Assembly: GCA_000827205.1 (NCBI GenBank)
Contig: KN832559.1
Location: 720,529 to 774,902 of the forward strand
From: Plicaturopsis crispa FD-325 SS-3
Taxonomy: Eukaryota; Basidiomycota; Agaricomycetes; Amylocorticiales; Amylocorticiaceae
DNA length: 54,374 nt
Direction: 5' to 3'
Positions 24,553-35,788 of this stretch are shown here, piece by piece. Both the position numbers and the translations under genes were made by a program. How positions within the stretch are numbered: position 1 is the first letter of the stretch; each line of letters starts with the position of its first letter. The notes under the pieces were generated by a model. That model did not search any database. It saw only the letters and a list, made by a program, of their open reading frames with translations, and was not told the origin of the DNA.

Positions 24553-25624
24553 ATGGCACCCACCACCTCGCTATTGCGCGCCCTGTCTCGTCGTGCGGAC
24601 GATTCGACGAGCAGCATCACGAACCCAATATACCTTGCTGGAATCGCTGCGGCAGGCGCACTTGTCCTCGGCTGCGCACTCTGGTTGATTATCAGGGCAG
24701 TTAGAAAGCGTGCGCAGGCAAAGAGGGACAATGCACGCGGTGCCGCGTTCCTCTCTGTGCGCGGATTGGTCAAAGAGGACGCCGACGAGAAGTTTCCGGA
24801 GTGAGTGTGGGCTGCTACCTTTTTTCTGGTTGAAACAGCTTGTCTAGGCTCGACACAGCTCTTTCTTTTCTAATGCTGAAGAGATCCTATTTTTGCCTGT
24901 AGCATTGGTTTTTTAGTTCACCGTTTGCTAATAAAAAATCATTAGATCCAGTCAAGTAGACGTTTTTTCGCGCTCTCGCTTGACCGAGTCCGTCGTTCTG
25001 CCCGAAAAAGCTCGTTTGCACCCTCCCGCCGCCACGCACGACGATATCCTCGACTTCCACCGCAGATCCGGTACCATACCCCGCCCCTTCTCCTTCGCCC
25101 TGCACGCCCCCAGCCGTGCGCGGTCCCCCTCCATCTATTCCACCGCCTCGTCCGGCTCGAGTTCGCCAGTGCAACCGGCCTTCACGCGCGAGTCCTCCTA
25201 CAGCGTCACCTCGGGCGGGGCGGGCAGTCGCTTCTCGATGCTCTCCGCGGCCTCGTCGCAGACGGCCACGGCGGGCCACGCGCGCAAGGTCCGCCAACTG
25301 TTCAACCCGGTGCTCCCGGACGAGTTGCTCATCACGCACGTCGGTGAGCGCCTGACGGTCGTCCAGTCGTTCGACGACGGCTGGTGCGTCGTCGCGCGCG
25401 AGAGCGCCGGGGTTTTCCAGGGCTCGAAGTCCAAGGCCTTTGGCGCGAAGCCCTCTGACGACGGCGTCGAGCTTGGCGTCGTTCCGGCCTGGTCGTTCAT
25501 CAAGCCTGTCAAGGGCCTCCGCGCCGAGCGACCTGTGCGTAGCTCGAGTTTGGGCATCACTGTTGAAATCGAGAGGCCCGGGATGGTCTCCAGGGACGAA
25601 GTCATTTCCTGGTCGAATTTCTAG
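24553..25624 (+). CDS. Single-pass membrane protein with C-terminal SH3 domain
   Basis: Two exons, 24553-24800 and 24946-25624, join in exact phase to give 308 residues. The start is the ATG of MAPTTSLLRAL; there is no classical signal peptide. A transmembrane helix lies at about residues 24-48 (LAGIAAAGALVLGCALWLII) followed by a basic stop-transfer stretch (RAVRKRAQAKR). The middle is Ser/Ala-rich. From about residue 185 the SH3 fold is visible: KVRQLFNPVLPDELLITHVG, then ERLTVVQSFDDGWCVV and LGVVPAWSFIKP. The layout, a membrane anchor plus a cytosolic SH3 domain, is typical of fungal cell-polarity or fusion adaptors such as Fus1, but specific orthology is not claimed. Confidence 0.85.
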
Positions 25625-26126
25625 ATGATGACGTTGCCGATCCGTCCTTGGGTTTCTTCGCAATTCTACCCGCTGTTCTTTGGCCGCTTTCTTGTTCTCC
25701 TTCACCGTCGCGCTTTGAAGTGCGACCGCCTTGCAGGCACACCATACCATTTTATCGTGTCGAACACGAGCAGGCTGATACCTCTTTACCACTTGCTATC
25801 CGTATTCCCTCTGCCATGACATGTCATCTGCCATACCCCTAGAGATTCTAGAATAGCTCTGTATGTACTAGCACGTATCTGGGTATGGTTTGTTGTACCT
25901 ACTCCCCAGTTCTTTTGAAGACCTTCGTTCTGCCTTCGCTTCCAGAGACACATTGTATAACAACGTTCATTATCTTTGCAATCGAATATTGCACTTGCTG
26001 CGATACCAGGTCGGTAGCAGTTACGGTAAGGTCAAGACATCCGAGGGGGGCAGCAACATACACATTATATTATCAACGCACAGCTCCAAGTCTACATGAT
26101 ATCCGCGACGAATTCCGAGCATAGAT
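25625..26126. other. Convergent 3' spacer
   Basis: Lies between the stop codons of the SH3 protein gene (plus) and the NmrA-like gene (minus). It holds no supported gene or repeat; both 3' UTRs are expected here. Confidence 0.4.
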
Positions 26127-27552
26127 CTACAGCTTGGCCATGTTCTCCAGGTTGAGCCCAAACATCTTGTTGTCCTCGATGTTCTTGAGCAATCCCGCGT
26201 ACCCCACGCCGGTGTATCCCGTCTCGCGCATCCAGCTTTCGACACTGTGGCTATTCGGATTGATCTTCTTGACCCAATCCATATCACGCTGAAGGATATC
26301 GTCACGGAACATCCTCCAGAAAGCGCTGAAGTTCTGTCTACACCAGTGTGTAGGGTTTTAGCCAGTCAAATCCGGTAGATTTACGGCCTGGGTAAAGCGC
26401 ACCTGGTCGTCGTAGACCCATCGCCATAAGCTCTCTCGTTCGCGATCGGCGCGTCGACGTTGGTGAAATTGCTCCACCACTCGTCCAGCGTCAGGCGCTT
26501 GAACACCGCCGGCTGTCCCGTCACGCGCGTGAACGTCTCGACGAGATGCTCCCAGCCGACGATCTCGCTCGCGACCTCGAGGTCCTTTGTCGACGTCTCC
26601 GCTCGGTGGTCGAAGATGTAACGAGCGAAGAAACCGACGTCGGTGAGCGCGACCATGGGGACGTGCCCGTCGCCGATAGGAGACGCGAACACGAACGTTC
26701 CGTCCTTGCGCCGGTTGAGAGGCATGAACATTGGCTGTGGAAAAAAATTGTACACCGTCAAGAAATGGCAGATAGAAATATGTTGGAGGTCTCGCGCACG
26801 AGATTAAGCATGTCCATATATGGCCCGGTCGTGAGCTGATAAGGGACAGGCTTAGTCTACTGTGGGTGCTGTGAGCGGAATTTACGCACCGTAGACCACG
26901 ACATATTGTCTTCGCTGACAATCGACGGTTGCGCCTTGAGCCAGTCTCCTACACGACCTTTCCCGTCGTAGTGACCAGTGTTGTACTCAGGTTTATGACC
27001 GCTTTTCTGTTGACAGACGAGATATCAGCACTTCGGGAGCTTGTAGTCTGTGGCATCTACAACGAACCTTGGTAGCATAGTCGAGGTTGCTCCAGACGTA
27101 ATGTCTCATAGTCGAAATGGTTTTTGCAATTTCGAAAATTCGCATGCCACAGAACAGCTCTTTCTGCTCGCCGACAGTGAACCTGAGGACAGTAGTAAGT
27201 ACTGGCGCTAGAAAAGAGAGGGCTGGAGGCATTACCCGTCTGTGTTGTTGAACAGTCCGTAGCATCCCTCAAGAGCGGCAGCGACAGACGCGAAGTCGTC
27301 GAAGGAACCTAGCAATGATGAGATTGAATTGACCATAGGAAGGTGCGCAACAATAGCATTACCTTTGACGCACTCAACACCTTTCTTTGAGAGCTCTTGA
27401 GCTCTGGCGTGAGACGGGTCGCGAGTGAGGGCGCGTATCGCGTACGGGGACGGCGTCCCATCTTCGCCAGGCTGAAGGAGGGCGTCGATGACTGCCACAC
27501 CCTGCGCGCCAGTAGCACCGATGACAAGGATGAGTTTCTTGGGTGACGACAT
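26127..27552 (-). CDS. NmrA-like NAD(P)-binding protein with PTS1 end
   Basis: An atypical short-chain dehydrogenase-like protein of the NmrA/HSCARG family, which senses or uses NAD(P). The first exon (27552-27363) encodes MSSPKKLILVIGATGAQGVA, with the GATGAQG dinucleotide loop, then RALTRDPSHARAQEL. The next exon begins at 27308 (SFDDFASVAAALEGCYGLF). Later exons encode NLDYATK, HYDGKGRVGDWL, TTGPYMDMLNL and PMFMPLNRRKDGTFVFASPI, then a C-terminal exon containing FWRMFRDDILQRDMDWV. The usual catalytic YxxxK pair is not obvious, as is common in NmrA proteins. The protein ends MAKL, a canonical PTS1 peroxisomal signal (AKL). Internal exon limits are approximate; all pieces lie in order and no break was seen. 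Confidence 0.85.
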
Positions 27553-28271
27553 AGCAGTTATGTTAGTTGATGTTCTAGTTAGGTGGATTGTGCAGTACCT
27601 CGCATATCCAATGGGCCGTTTAAATACCCCCCTGCGACGGAAGGGCACGAGACCGGCCGAGGATGCTTGGTGATAATCTGACAGGGAAGGCATCCGTCTA
27701 CGGGGTGACTGTCGATGGAAAGGTTATCGTTAGTGGGCCGTTTCATTGTCTCTGAATAAAAATCCGCGGAATACCGTTTCAAGTGCAATACACAGAAGCG
27801 CTCAGTTATGATCCATGGATACTATAGCGCATGGGAATCCATAGGAAGCATCCAGTAGCTTCGTACAGCAGTCAGTGGTGACATCGTGAAGCCCGGATTG
27901 TACTTGAACTATGTAAGCTCGGACTCGGCGACATATTCTTGGCGTTCCATGGCCAATCCACGGATCTAAGGGCGTTTATTCGCGTAGACGGTGAGAAAGA
28001 GATTCGCAGCGAAAATGCAAGAAAGACTCAATGAACAGCGAGGCATGCACGAGCGATGTTCCACAGATCATGAGCGTCAAGTGTGACGGGATGGCATAGT
28101 TCAACGACTAGAAGAGAATTTGCTGAGACTCATTGAATAGTTGTACTTGTCAGAGCTGAAAGATGCGTTTCCTGCGGGAGTCACATGATGAGGAAGTACA
28201 ATGGCGGAAGGTGGCCGTGGCACTGGGAGGGTGCAGTTGCATTATGCGCTACAACGCCGGCTCGCCTTTGC
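27553..28271. other. Intergenic region, no gene seen
   Basis: About 720 bases between the NmrA-like gene (ATG at 27552, minus) and the 3' end of the first acyl-CoA dehydrogenase gene (minus). It should hold the NmrA promoter and the other gene's terminator. No coding or repeat signal was recognised. Confidence 0.4.
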
Positions 28272-30832
28272 TCACAAACGTGCATTCTTAGGCATGGTTC
28301 TGAACGCCTGGCGCACACCGAGATCTCCCAAAACATCCTCAGCTACGCCAGCGCTCAGTCAGCAAAAGCAGGTGACATGCGGAAGCGGCGTACACGCACC
28401 TCCACCAAGAACAGCATCAAATGTGACAGTCCGGTGATACTGAAGACTCCGAGATTAATAAGGGAGTACAGAAAGGACACGAATAACCCGGAAGGTGGAC
28501 GAACATGTTCTGCCAGACGGCCCATGCCTGTGGTTGTGATGCCCCGACCGCCAAATATCTGCACCGCGTCCTCGGCGGTTTCTTGGGCGGTCTTGGTGCA
28601 ATGCATCTTGACCAGAGCAATTTGACTGAGAAAATGCATTAGCAAAAATCCGAAATAAGATACGAGGAGCATTTACCCGGCCAACTTTTGTGCTTGTTCA
28701 TGATACTGCAAGATGGTAGTTTTCCAGCCTGTCAGTTGACTAGACTCCTCCCAGGAGCTATGACATACGTTCATATGGCACATCTGATAGGTAACATTTT
28801 CAAGCCAGTTTTGAGTGCTTTCGACGCGCGATATCATGGCGGCAAGCTTTGAGCGAATCACCGCTTGTGATGCGAGAGGTTTGCCAAATACTTTGCGTTG
28901 GTTGACCCATCTGGAAGGTAATCAGCTATGGATGTCCCGTCTGATAAGATAGAGCCAAGTGGTATAACGCACTTCAAACATTCCTCGACTATTGCTCTCT
29001 GAGTGGCTGCGGTAGCGCATGCCATTACCCATCTTTCATGGTTGAAGTTGCTGAAAATGACTTGAAGACCGCCATTTTCGGGGCCCAGCGTGTGTTCGAT
29101 AGGCACTTTGACATTCTCAAACGTAACGAACGAAGTGCCAGCCGTCGCACTGTACGACGTCTTGATAGGCTTGGTCTCCACTCCCTCGCCACGTTCAACG
29201 AGAAGAACGGTGAAGCCATCCTGATTGTAACGACTGTGAGCAAAGAAAGCTACATATATGCATATGCATAGATTCGCAAATACCTTGGTTTTGCACGCCA
29301 CAGTGAAGCTGTTGAGCAGATAAATTAGAGATCTTGGAAGTAAGGGGTGTGCCGCACTAGTCCGCGAACGTTCCGTTCGTGATCCACCTGGTAGATGTTG
29401 CAATACAATACTGAATGGATCCCGCCGCACTAAAACATTTTTTGAGACGTACTTTTTAGTGCCATTCACAGTCCAGTACTTTCCATCTGCGGATTTTTCC
29501 GCAAAAGTCCTGAGGCCAGCAACGTCGCTTCCCGCAAAGGCTTCGGAGATTGCAAGGCACATGTGCTTCTTTCTATTCATACAACGCGCATGGAACGATG
29601 ATGAATCAGCTTTGCACGACACACAGAGTGGGGAGTACGCACCCTGCAAGTACATCGGGGACAACTTTATCGCGGATCTCAGGTCTACCGAAGTTGACAA
29701 TAGGAGGAAGGGCTATGACGGTGCCCATACCAAGTCTGTATATAAACTCGTTTTAATGCAGGTTCCTAGTCGTCGTGGTACCGAAAGGAAGCACGAACCC
29801 GTCATGATACCCTACGGAGAAAGATATTGAGATCTCGCCACAAATACAGGATGAAAATGTACTCACCACGCTGCATCATGCGAGGTCCCTCCAAGCATAT
29901 AATCATTTCATGGAAATAATCGAACTGAAACGACGTGTAAGTCTCCGAGGGTACTCCTCGAGAAAACGACTGTGCCTACCTCCTCGCCAGGAAGGATTCC
30001 ACCCATAAGCTGAAGACCCTTCAGATGAGGCCCAGGTCCAATCCTCATGGCGGGGCTAATTCTCGATTAGTACATGGTCACAACCTGTGCATCAACTGGC
30101 CCGCTTACATATTCATTTTCCCCATCTCGTCAAAAACATATTGACTGGGCCGTTTCCCATCCTCCTCCCGAGCCATGGCATCAGGCAATACTACTTCGTC
30201 GATAAACTTCCTGAATGCTGCTTGGAAACGGCGATGACTCTGGGCCTAGTTGAGAAACAATTACCGCGGAAACCAGCGAAATAATCACCTCCTTATAGTA
30301 CGGACTATGATATCCTTTCGAAAGCCAGGTTGGTTCTGCGTAAGGGACCGTGCTGAGAGCACCGGGTGCGCGGGGTCTGATCTGTTCCTCTTCGCCCTCG
30401 ATGGTGCCTATCTTCAGTCGTGCATACTGCGGTTTCTGCAGAACCTCCAGGCGATGCAGACTGAAAAATGCCTCCGTCGCATCGTGTCCAGCTGAGCCAT
30501 TAAGTTGTATCAGGTCGTGGTTTTTTATGCGGAACGAGGAAACAAAGTTGAGAAATCGGACACGTACCGATTTCCTCGTCGTAGAGAACCGTCGGCCCTC
30601 CAGGATGTAAAGTTGCAAACCTAGACAGGTCAAAGACTTTTGAATCGATCACAACCCACTAAAATGACACGGTAAGTAACAATGCAGGTTCTACTTCAAG
30701 GACGCTTACCAGGTCCCCTTTTCGGTTGTGCTGCAGGTGTAAAATTTAGATACCACGTCGCCCGGCGTATGCTACCTGTCGGTGATGGCTCACCTTTGCC
30801 ACCTCGTCTCGCGTAAACTGTTTCGATGCCAT
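28272..30832 (-). CDS. Cytochrome b5-acyl-CoA dehydrogenase fusion, copy 1, PTS1 end
   Basis: A flavoenzyme expected to oxidise acyl-CoA thioesters, with an N-terminal heme domain. Exon 1 is 30832-30794 (MASKQFTRDEVAK) and exon 2 only 21 bases (30730-30710, HNRKGDL). The heme domain shows WVVIDSKVFDLSRF and LHPGG, and the second likely heme His is in ATEAFFSLHRLE. The dehydrogenase part shows CLAISEAFAGSDVAGLRTFA, KKWITNGTFADYFTVACKTK, HTLGPENGGLQVIFSNFNHE, RKVFGKPLASQAVIRSKLA and AVQIFGGRGITTTGMGR. The last exon gives DLGVRQAFRTMPKNARL, a PTS1-type end (ARL). Junctions checked are in phase. It differs from copy 2 by an extra intron after VLYDEEI and by lacking the intron after FDYFH. It looks intact. 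Confidence 0.88.
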
Positions 30833-31305
30833 TGCAGCTGCGGTGGGTGGCTAACAGACGTTCGAGCGTGCGAGGGAAACCTGCACGGCGCATATACTTA
30901 TGGCGCAGCCGGACGAGCGCCAACTAGGTCAGCGGCCACTCGGCTGAATCATAATTCAACTTCTTGCTCCCCGCAAGAGCAACCGGGGAAACGAGGGGAA
31001 GCACAATTCCATATAGACCGATCCCCACGGAAGGCGTTCTGGATCTGAATGCTTCGCCAATATTAACTACAATAAAAGTCTTCGTGAGCGCTACAATGTA
31101 CTAGGACATGAGTGAGACTGGCGGAGTGAAAGACAAGGATTCCTATTGCTCACCGGGAAAAATGTATTGGAATCACCGCAGGTATGTTGCGTTCATACGT
31201 GTGAATTAATTTTACAACAAGTCCAACATTGTGTTATACATATGAACTAGGATATCAAATTTGAGTACTTTGTGTATAGAAGAGTAGGAGAGTCAACGCA
31301 CTAGA
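30833..31305. other. Spacer: promoter of acyl-CoA dehydrogenase copy 1 and 3' end of the LysM gene
   Basis: About 470 bases between two minus-strand genes. It contains an A/T-rich stretch around 31030-31280. No ORF or repeat can be supported. Confidence 0.4.
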
Positions 31306-32440
31306 TTATGCCCGCCTAAGCAACTTGCTTCCACCGCCAGCGGCATCCCCCCGTTTCTTGGCCGAGCTCGACTGGCTCGAAAAATACGGAAAAGTTGGGA
31401 TGATGGCCGACCTACCCGCCCTCCTCTCGCTCTCCTCCCATTCCGCATCGTCTAGATATCTATCAAGGGCCCGGCTCTCGACGTCCGTTCTTACACCCTT
31501 GGTTGGTACGGCGTCCTCCTTGAACTTCGCGTAATGGCCCAAAACGTCTTCAGGATCATCGGCGAGCGCAACATAGGCCTTGGCGACCCTCCAGTCAACC
31601 TCTTTCGTCAACGTCTGCAGTCGCTTCTCAGCACGTTCACGGGCTCTACGAGATTCGCGCTCCTGATTATCACCTTGCGAGAGGGCGCCTTTCTGAGCAA
31701 GAAGCTTGCGGGATGCCGGAAGTATGATCACGTTACGAGTATGCAATATATGCGGCGTAGTGCTCAGTGTGCTCGGAGGGAGATTGTTGAGGCGGCATAG
31801 CTCGTGGCCCTGCGTAGCTGATGAGACTTGTAGCATTTTGCAAGGTATATGCACTCACGTTCACACCGAATCGCAAGGCTATGCCTTTCAAGGTGTCGTC
31901 GGACTTTATATAATATTCAACTTGCGAGACCTGCGTAGAGGCATCGCCCTCTAGAGCAGGAGATTCTAGGGCCGAGGAAGAAGGAGTCGGCGGCGCGTCA
32001 GGAGCAGGCGTAAACGAGTCTACCGCTGAAGCGGAGTATGGAGGAGGTCCCTCGGTGGAAGGATGCAGGCCGGCGGGCTCGTCCTCGTCTTCGTCATCAT
32101 CGCCGATAACGTATGTATCTTCATCTCGAACGGCACCGTCCAGATTTCGTGGAGCAGCAGAAGCAATCTCTGGGGCGACGCTGCTCCGACCTCCTGACCT
32201 CGCCGTTGTACCTGCACCGCCGAAGCAAGCCAGACAAGGATCATACCGAGCCAGCCGAGGGTTGGAGGAGATACAAGCAGGGCAGATCGGTCTCCTGCAG
32301 CACCGAGTGATAAATATGCCCGAACCGTCGTATGGGTGTGAAGACGATGAGCTCGCCATCCGTGGTGGCAGCGAAGACGAGCATGCCAGGCAAAGAGGGC
32401 TGCTTCTGGTTGTCGGCGACGATGATTTCATAGAAGACAT
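31306..32440 (-). CDS. Intracellular LysM-domain protein with N-terminal Cys cluster
   Basis: Two exons, 32440-31859 and 31809-31306 (a 49-base intron), give 361 residues. There is no signal peptide. The N-terminal 80 residues carry paired cysteines (SPLCLACSSSLPP, then RCCRRPICPACISSNP, then YDPCLACFGG), a likely zinc-binding module. An acidic, Pro-rich linker follows (EDTYVIGDDDEDEDEPAG). The LysM domain spans the intron: VEYYIKSDDTLKGIALRFGV, then GHELCRLNNLPPSTL and HTRNVIILP. A basic helical region (RRARERAEKRLQTLTKEVDW) and a tail ending SKLLRRA close the protein. LysM domains usually bind chitin or peptidoglycan, but the architecture here points to the cytosolic LysM family (LYSMD-like). 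Its first ATG is 165 bases from the Atg17 ATG, on the opposite strand. Confidence 0.88.
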
Positions 32441-32605
32441 TGATGCAGATTTCTATGAGCACAAGTTCTTCACAAAGAGGTATATCCAAGGTATATCTGT
32501 GTGTATATCGTATAGATAGTGATGGTCGAGATTAAGGAGTGCGGCGGCGCGAGAAGAACGTCCGCGCGTGGGCGAATGCATCGAAATACAGGTTCCTTCC
32601 GCACC
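32441..32605. promoter_or_regulatory. Short divergent promoter, LysM gene / ATG17
   Basis: Only 165 bases separate the two start codons on opposite strands, so the two genes must share or overlap their promoter elements. A GTATATATCC-like A/T-rich piece lies around 32480-32515. Confidence 0.45.
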
Positions 32606-34537
32606 ATGGCCTCCTCGCCAACGGCGGCGCGTCCTGAACAGCCTCACCTGGTCTCACTGGTCTTGCAGTCCAAGAAAGCACTGCAGCACGGCGAACAGCT
32701 GTGCTCCCGCGCTAACTCTCTGTCAAACGCGTCTGCGCAATGTGCAGTCGATGTCCTGGCTCTCGACGCCAAAGTGAGGTGGATCACTGACGCCGTCCTG
32801 GAACAGCTGAAGGTAAAGCAAAGTCCCTGCTGCGCTCTTAGTTCTCAGAGATTGATGTTGGTTGTTTGTCGGTGGTCAGCTAGCTGCGAGCGTGGCCAAA
32901 AGCATTGAGCACAAACGCGCCCAGCTAGGCAAACGAGTAAACGTATGAGCCTCATTCCCTCGTGTCAACATTACCGTTCTCATACTGGGCGAATACGCAA
33001 AGGAATGGGACAAGGAACGCGCAATTCGTACGGATGCACTTGACGCTATTCTGGAGTCTCTCGGATCGCAGCTGGTCCCTCCCGATTTCCACCAGCAGTC
33101 TTCGGACTCCTCCCTCTTTGGCAGTCAGCACTCCGACGAGGAGATAGAGAACGGCGTCAATGCTCAACATCCTGAGAATAGCCCCACCGGGACCGTGCGC
33201 CACATCCGTGTCGGCCACAAGAATCGAATAGACCGGTCTAAATGGAAGACGCTGCGGGATTTCGTGGACGAACGGGCGATCGAGGATGTGCTCGAGACGA
33301 TGGACAATGACCGGACTACTTTCGACGTGAGTGAACGAACCTGAGCACCAGACCCCCATGGTAGTCCCTTCAGGCTAAACTCCCAACAGGATATCATTTC
33401 TGCGACGGTCGATTATCCGGAAACACTTGCGAATACAGTCGCGACAATCCAGGCCTCTTTACCGGACGACGAGCCGTTACCTCCCATCGAGAGCATAATT
33501 CGTTCTCAAGAGGGGGTGTCCACAAATATGGCGAACCACCTGGAAAGTTTGGCCTCACATTATGACCAAATGGCCAGTGCACTGCATGAAAGCGAGGCAG
33601 GCGAAGTATTCAGCGAAGACGATCTGCAAGGTCAGCGAGACGGGATCTAATTTCAAATGAGCACCGAGAGACTTACACTGTCCAAGACATGAATAGGGAT
33701 ACGGAAGAGCTCCCTTCCATTATGCAAGAACTTGAAGAAGGCATAGTTGCTATCGAGGCTACCCAGTGAGTGCAACCGCTGTGTGCATGCGCGCCACTCA
33801 CTCACCCTAGCGGAAAATGGGTCAAAGCCAGCAACTAATGACTGCAAAGTCTACGTCCCAGCAGCGATTACAGACTCACCATAATGTTCTCGACGATCTA
33901 GACGAACTCGGGGACATCATGACTGAGATGCTACAACGCCAGCAAACTGTTGAAGTAAGTAACCCGCTATTCTTGCCGTCCGGCTCAGGCTGACCTAGTA
34001 AAGGATGACTGCGATGCCCATCTGACGCAAATTCAGCATCACTTACTCACACTCGAGGAGCTCAACCACCGCTACCTACTCTATCAAGCCTCGTTCAACA
34101 AGTTACTTGTTGAGATTGCGCGGCGTACGCAGTATCGAGAAGCGGCCGAGAATATCGTCCGGACTATGATGGCGCAATTGGACGCCATGACCGAAGGTAC
34201 GTTTTCCCATTGCGATGGCTGCACCAACTGAGTTCACTGACTATATGCTCCGTACAGAGGAGCGTCAATTGCGCGAAGAATTTAGAGATGACCACGGCGG
34301 TCATCTCCCGGAAGACATTTGTCTCTGCATAGAGAATCCTCCAACGAAGTGGGAGATCGTCCCGTGGAATGGTGAAGCTCTCGAAGCGCTACCTGAGATC
34401 GATAATGACATCTTGGCCGAGGTAAGACAGCCCATATTCTGTTCAGTTGTGAGCCGCGTTGCTCATCGCTTGACTCGTAGGCGAAAGATCGTATTAGCAA
34501 TGCCGATGGTATTCTTCCTGGAAGCGAAAGCCTTTGA
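32606..34537 (+). CDS. ATG17: Autophagy protein Atg17
   Basis: Scaffold subunit of the Atg1 kinase complex that starts autophagosome formation at the phagophore assembly site. Nine exons fit with phase: 32606-32812, 32880-32942, 33003-33326, 33390-33630, 33687-33765, 33828-33954, 34004-34196, 34258-34421 and 34481-34537, giving 484 residues, close to the family's usual length. Family features are the N-terminal helix (LVSLVLQSKKALQHGEQLCS), KTLRDFVDERAIEDVLETMD, SLASHYDQMASALHESEAGE, LDDLDELGDIMTEMLQRQQT, LTLEELNHRYLLYQASFNKL and the C-terminal part ERQLREEFRDDHGGHLPEDI followed by CIENPPTKWEIVPW. The protein is mostly helical. The ATG at 32606 (MASSPTAARP) is preferred. Confidence 0.92.
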
Positions 34538-35788
34538 GGAACACTTGCAACGATTTTAGGTCCTGGTTCTTACGCTGGCCGTAGCACTACTCACTGCCAT
34601 CAGTCGAAATCAATCGGTGCTCTCTGTCATTGGAACCAATGCATTCATGATGCATGAAATGCCCGTCCTTGCTCGTACTCGGATTATTCTTCAATGGCTT
34701 AGCTCCAGACGCAATCTCATGGCATTGAATGTCACACATGGAACGTAAGTACATGCAAAGAGGAGTCTAGCCAGTCCGCCTCTATCCTGGACCTCGAGAT
34801 TCTCTTCGCTCACCCTCTCCCCACCGTCATCGCTTGCTCAATTTCATTACGACGTCAGTCGCAACGACACCGTCGACCACTGGCGCCCGATCAGGTGAAA
34901 TGGTCCACGAATGTCGTATAGATCGAACGGCCACGCATAATGAATAGGCGGAAAAACCTTGCGTCTGATCATATGTCAACGCTGTGTCAACGTATGGCAG
35001 TGGATGCATGCGTGAACGCGTGACAGGTGCGATATTATTTGGATACAAACGCGTGGACGTGTCGACGGGTGAGCCACAGTGGTGTGGTGCGTTCCGAGAG
35101 TGCGCACCGTCTGATACTTTGCGGGTGGGCAGGCGTGCGCATACCTGCATGCCGTCCGAACTCGGGCTTGCTAGACTCAAGCTTCTCGACAGTTTTGCGA
35201 ATGTTTGCTGCAGTTCGGGTGACAGGACCAGCACATTTTGAGTCCGACTTGCATAGAAAGGAATGAGTCTACTGGTGTCCACTGGAATTTTGCAAGATAA
35301 AGGTTGGATGAAGGCAAGATGAAGGAGCAGATGAAAGCTGGGCGCCGACGCCGCAGCGCCGCAGTGTGAATTGGCTCCAAGGCGTGGGAATGGCAACCGC
35401 CTGCCGAGGCGGCATCGCCTGAACGCCCGCCTCGGGCTCATTTGGCGCAATAATTGATCCCGTCCGTCGTCTTGAAACTCTCCCTCCAACGTCGATCTCG
35501 ACGACGACGACGACACCGACAACGACAATTTTTCAAGGGTCTTGTCATCCAAGTATCTCGTTTTCTTCGTTGATGCGCAACAGTCTGCCTTAGTCGGTGC
35601 GTCCAGCTTTTCCGTGTCCTTCTATCCACTCTGACCACTTTTGCCAATACCTCCAGAGTCCGCAGTGCTTTTCAGCTTATTTTTCTTGCAACTTGCTCCC
35701 AGCAGCTGCTGTACACTCTTTCACACCACCGTCGCTCGTTCGCTGTAGCCCCCACGCTCAATCCCCATCCCCAACCGCCACTTTTGCC
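34538..35788. other. Intergenic region with C/T-rich promoter
   Basis: About 1.25 kb. The right half is strongly pyrimidine-rich on plus near 35450-35790, with a CGACGACGACGACGACAC microsatellite at about 35498-35515, as expected for the promoter and 5' UTR of the downstream gene. A 241-codon minus frame (34827-35552) starts at a non-ATG codon and has no family resemblance, so I do not call it. Confidence 0.45.

Noticed and set aside
24887-25792. 301-codon minus frame opposite the SH3 gene
   Set aside because: A highly charged Arg/Asp/Gly/His reading of the strand opposite a good coding exon; a typical shadow frame of GC-rich sequence.
30181-30832. Idea that acyl-CoA dehydrogenase copy 1 is a pseudogene
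   Set aside because: The reading frames first looked broken, but splicing with consensus sites restores an ordered open frame, including the KKWITNGTFADY segment and the final ARL.
34827-35552. 241-codon minus frame upstream of the NPF membrane protein
   Set aside because: It starts at TTG, and its Arg/Ser-rich sequence is what the reverse strand of a C/T-rich promoter would encode.
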